32,262 nucleotides of DNA from JBHHYR01 sp046757585 (GTDB taxonomy: Bacteria; Desulfobacterota; Binatia; HRBIN30), in contig JBHHYR010000021.1 of assembly GCA_046757585.1 (NCBI GenBank), positions 1 to 32,262 on the forward strand, read 5' to 3'. Position 1 is the first letter of the stretch; every line of letters starts with the position of its first letter. Shown here piece by piece: positions 31,012 to 32,262 of the stretch. The position numbers were made by a program, and so were the translations under genes. The notes beneath the pieces are model-generated. The model worked only from the letters and a program-made list of their open reading frames with translations. It was not told where the DNA came from and searched no databases.

Positions 31012-32262
31012 ATGGATTTCAACGATACCCCGGACGAAGCGGCATTCAGGGCGGAGGTGCGTGCGTGGCTGGACGCGAGCGCCGAACGGCTGAAGCCCGG
31101 CGAACGCCCCACCGGCTTGGCCGAAGGACGTGCGGAGCCAGGCACCATCAAGCGAGCGCAAGCCTGGCAGGCCAAGAAGGCGGATGCCGGGTGGGCGTGC
31201 ATCACCTGGCCGAAGGAGTACGGCGGACGCGGGGCTGCGCCCATCCAGAGCGTGATCTGGAATCAGGAGGAAAGCCGCTACCGCATCCCTCCCAACATCT
31301 TCGGCATCGGCCAAGGAATGCTGGGGCCGACCATCATGGTCCACGGCACGGACGAGCAGAAGCAACGGTATCTCAGACCGATGCTGCGCGGCGAAGAGAT
31401 TTGGTGCCAGCTCTTTAGCGAACCGAGTGCGGGCTCGGACCTGGCTGGTCTGCGGACGAGCGCGGTCCGTGACGGCGACGATTGGGTCATCAACGGCCAG
31501 AAGATCTGGACCACCGGCGCCCAGTACTGCAAGTGGGGGATGATTGTGACGCGTACGGACCCAACCGCCACGAAGCACCGTGGAATCACGTATTTCATTG
31601 TGGACATGAAATCGCCGGGCATTGAGATTCGTCCGATCAAGCAGATTAACGGCGTGTCGGGGTTCAACGAGGTGTTCTTCAGCGACGTGCGCCTGCCGGA
31701 CAGGAATCGAGTCGGCGCCGCGAACGATGGCTGGAGAGCGGCGTTGACCACGCTGATGAACGAACGCCACGCGATCGGTGCCGGCGGCGCCGGTGGCCCG
31801 GGTTTCAATGACCTCGTCCGGCTCGCCAAAGAGACGGACTGGGCCGGTCGGCCGGCGTTTGCCGACGAGTCGGTCCGCCAGCGGCTGGCCAGGTTCTACA
31901 TCCGCCTCAAGGGCCTCCAGTTTACCGGCTATCGAACGCAGACGGCCTTGTCACGTGGCGCGACGCCCGGCCCGGAAAGCTCGATCGGGAAGCTGGTCGG
32001 TGCCCCTCTGCGCCAAGAAATGGCGAGCTTCGCAGTCGATCTCCAGGGCGCCGCAGGCGCGGTGATGGATCGGACGGCCGCGCCCGAAGGAGGAGTGTGG
32101 CAGCAGATGTACCTCGGCAGCCCCGGCCTGCGGCTGGCAGGCGGGACCGACGAGATCTTGCGGAACATCATCGCCGAGCGCGTCCTGCGCCTGCCGCCGG
32201 AGATTCGGGTCGATAAGAACCTCCCCTTCAAGGACGTTCCGACAGGTCCGCCCAACGCTTAG
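31012..32262 (+). CDS. Acyl-CoA dehydrogenase, large subunit-like (416 residues)
   Basis: A complete FadE-type protein ending exactly at the window's last base. It has WITWPKEYGG-like ACITWPKEYGGRG (63-75), QLFSEPSAGSDLAGL (flavin and substrate site), WTTGAQYCKWGMIVTRTD, FNEVFFSDVRLPD and the C-terminal GSPGLRLAGGTDEILRNIIAERVLRLP. The glutamate usual in short/medium-chain enzymes just before GT is glycine here (AGGTDE), so the base must sit elsewhere (NERH region) or in the partner subunit. It follows the 371-residue gene by 41 bases with a clear AGGAGG site, indicating one operon and probably one heteromeric enzyme. Electron transfer flavoprotein genes are not in the window. Confidence 0.92.
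   Translation: MDFNDTPDEAAFRAEVRAWLDASAERLKPGERPTGLAEGRAEPGTIKRAQAWQAKKADAGWACITWPKEYGGRGAAPIQSVIWNQEESRYRIPPNIFGIGQGMLGPTIMVHGTDEQKQRYLRPMLRGEEIWCQLFSEPSAGSDLAGLRTSAVRDGDDWVINGQKIWTTGAQYCKWGMIVTRTDPTATKHRGITYFIVDMKSPGIEIRPIKQINGVSGFNEVFFSDVRLPDRNRVGAANDGWRAALTTLMNERHAIGAGGAGGPGFNDLVRLAKETDWAGRPAFADESVRQRLARFYIRLKGLQFTGYRTQTALSRGATPGPESSIGKLVGAPLRQEMASFAVDLQGAAGAVMDRTAAPEGGVWQQMYLGSPGLRLAGGTDEILRNIIAERVLRLPPEIRVDKNLPFKDVPTGPPNA

Noticed and set aside
1..32262. CRISPR arrays, tRNA genes, integrases or transposases
   Set aside because: Reading through the window showed no regularly spaced direct repeats, cloverleaf-like sequences or recombinase motifs.

Overview
The window is GC-rich, densely packed bacterial chromosome with no rRNA, tRNA, CRISPR array or insertion sequence that I can see. 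A four-gene coenzyme F420 set, many acyl-CoA/beta-oxidation genes, a multi-copy C-rich hairpin repeat and an HgcA/HgcB-like corrinoid fusion together suggest an uncultured soil or sediment lineage near the old Deltaproteobacteria (for example Binatota/Desulfobacterota_B or Tectomicrobia-like). That placement is inference from gene content only.

Layout. 1-2113: a secreted alpha-helical protein, cut by the left edge. 2102-8031 (minus): a hybrid response regulator/histidine kinase, a coupled gene of unknown function, then cofG-cofH-cofD-cofE, all overlapping or nearly so. CofG and CofH make FO, CofD adds the phospho-acid moiety and CofE adds glutamates. 8278-13221: an RND/MMPL exporter (minus), a divergent TetR regulator (plus), a class I SAM methyltransferase and a fused HgcA-HgcB-like membrane corrinoid/ferredoxin protein (plus). 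A 14-base sequence, TGGGTGACTGGTCA, lies both in the exporter/tetR divergent promoter and just downstream of a near-consensus promoter (TTGACT-N17-TATAAT) in front of the methyltransferase. The sequence therefore predicts one TetR regulon holding all four genes. 13257-18691: an acyl-CoA ligase (minus), a FadB-like fused hydratase/dehydrogenase with an odd NAD motif, and a GPH-type MFS transporter. 18939-22183: a double-length ThyX-like protein (minus), a small membrane ORF and a TraB-family membrane protein. 22345-25108: a Tat-exported VanY-like carboxypeptidase and two divergent crotonases. 25418-29610: an orphan type IV prepilin, a DAACS symporter (minus) and two tandem GST-like proteins (minus). 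29855-32262: a pair of acyl-CoA dehydrogenases that may form one heteromeric enzyme.

The most unusual part is the TetR/RND/methyltransferase/HgcAB-like locus. It keeps the cobalt-binding NVWC cysteine motif of mercury-methylating HgcA, but the residues after it differ from the HgcA consensus, one ferredoxin cysteine is replaced by proline, and it is coupled to a SAM methyltransferase. I infer a corrinoid-dependent methyl-transfer system linked to export, with an unknown substrate. The rest of the window is mainly lipid or xenobiotic acyl-CoA catabolism plus F420 synthesis, which often go together in organisms that degrade complex hydrophobic compounds.
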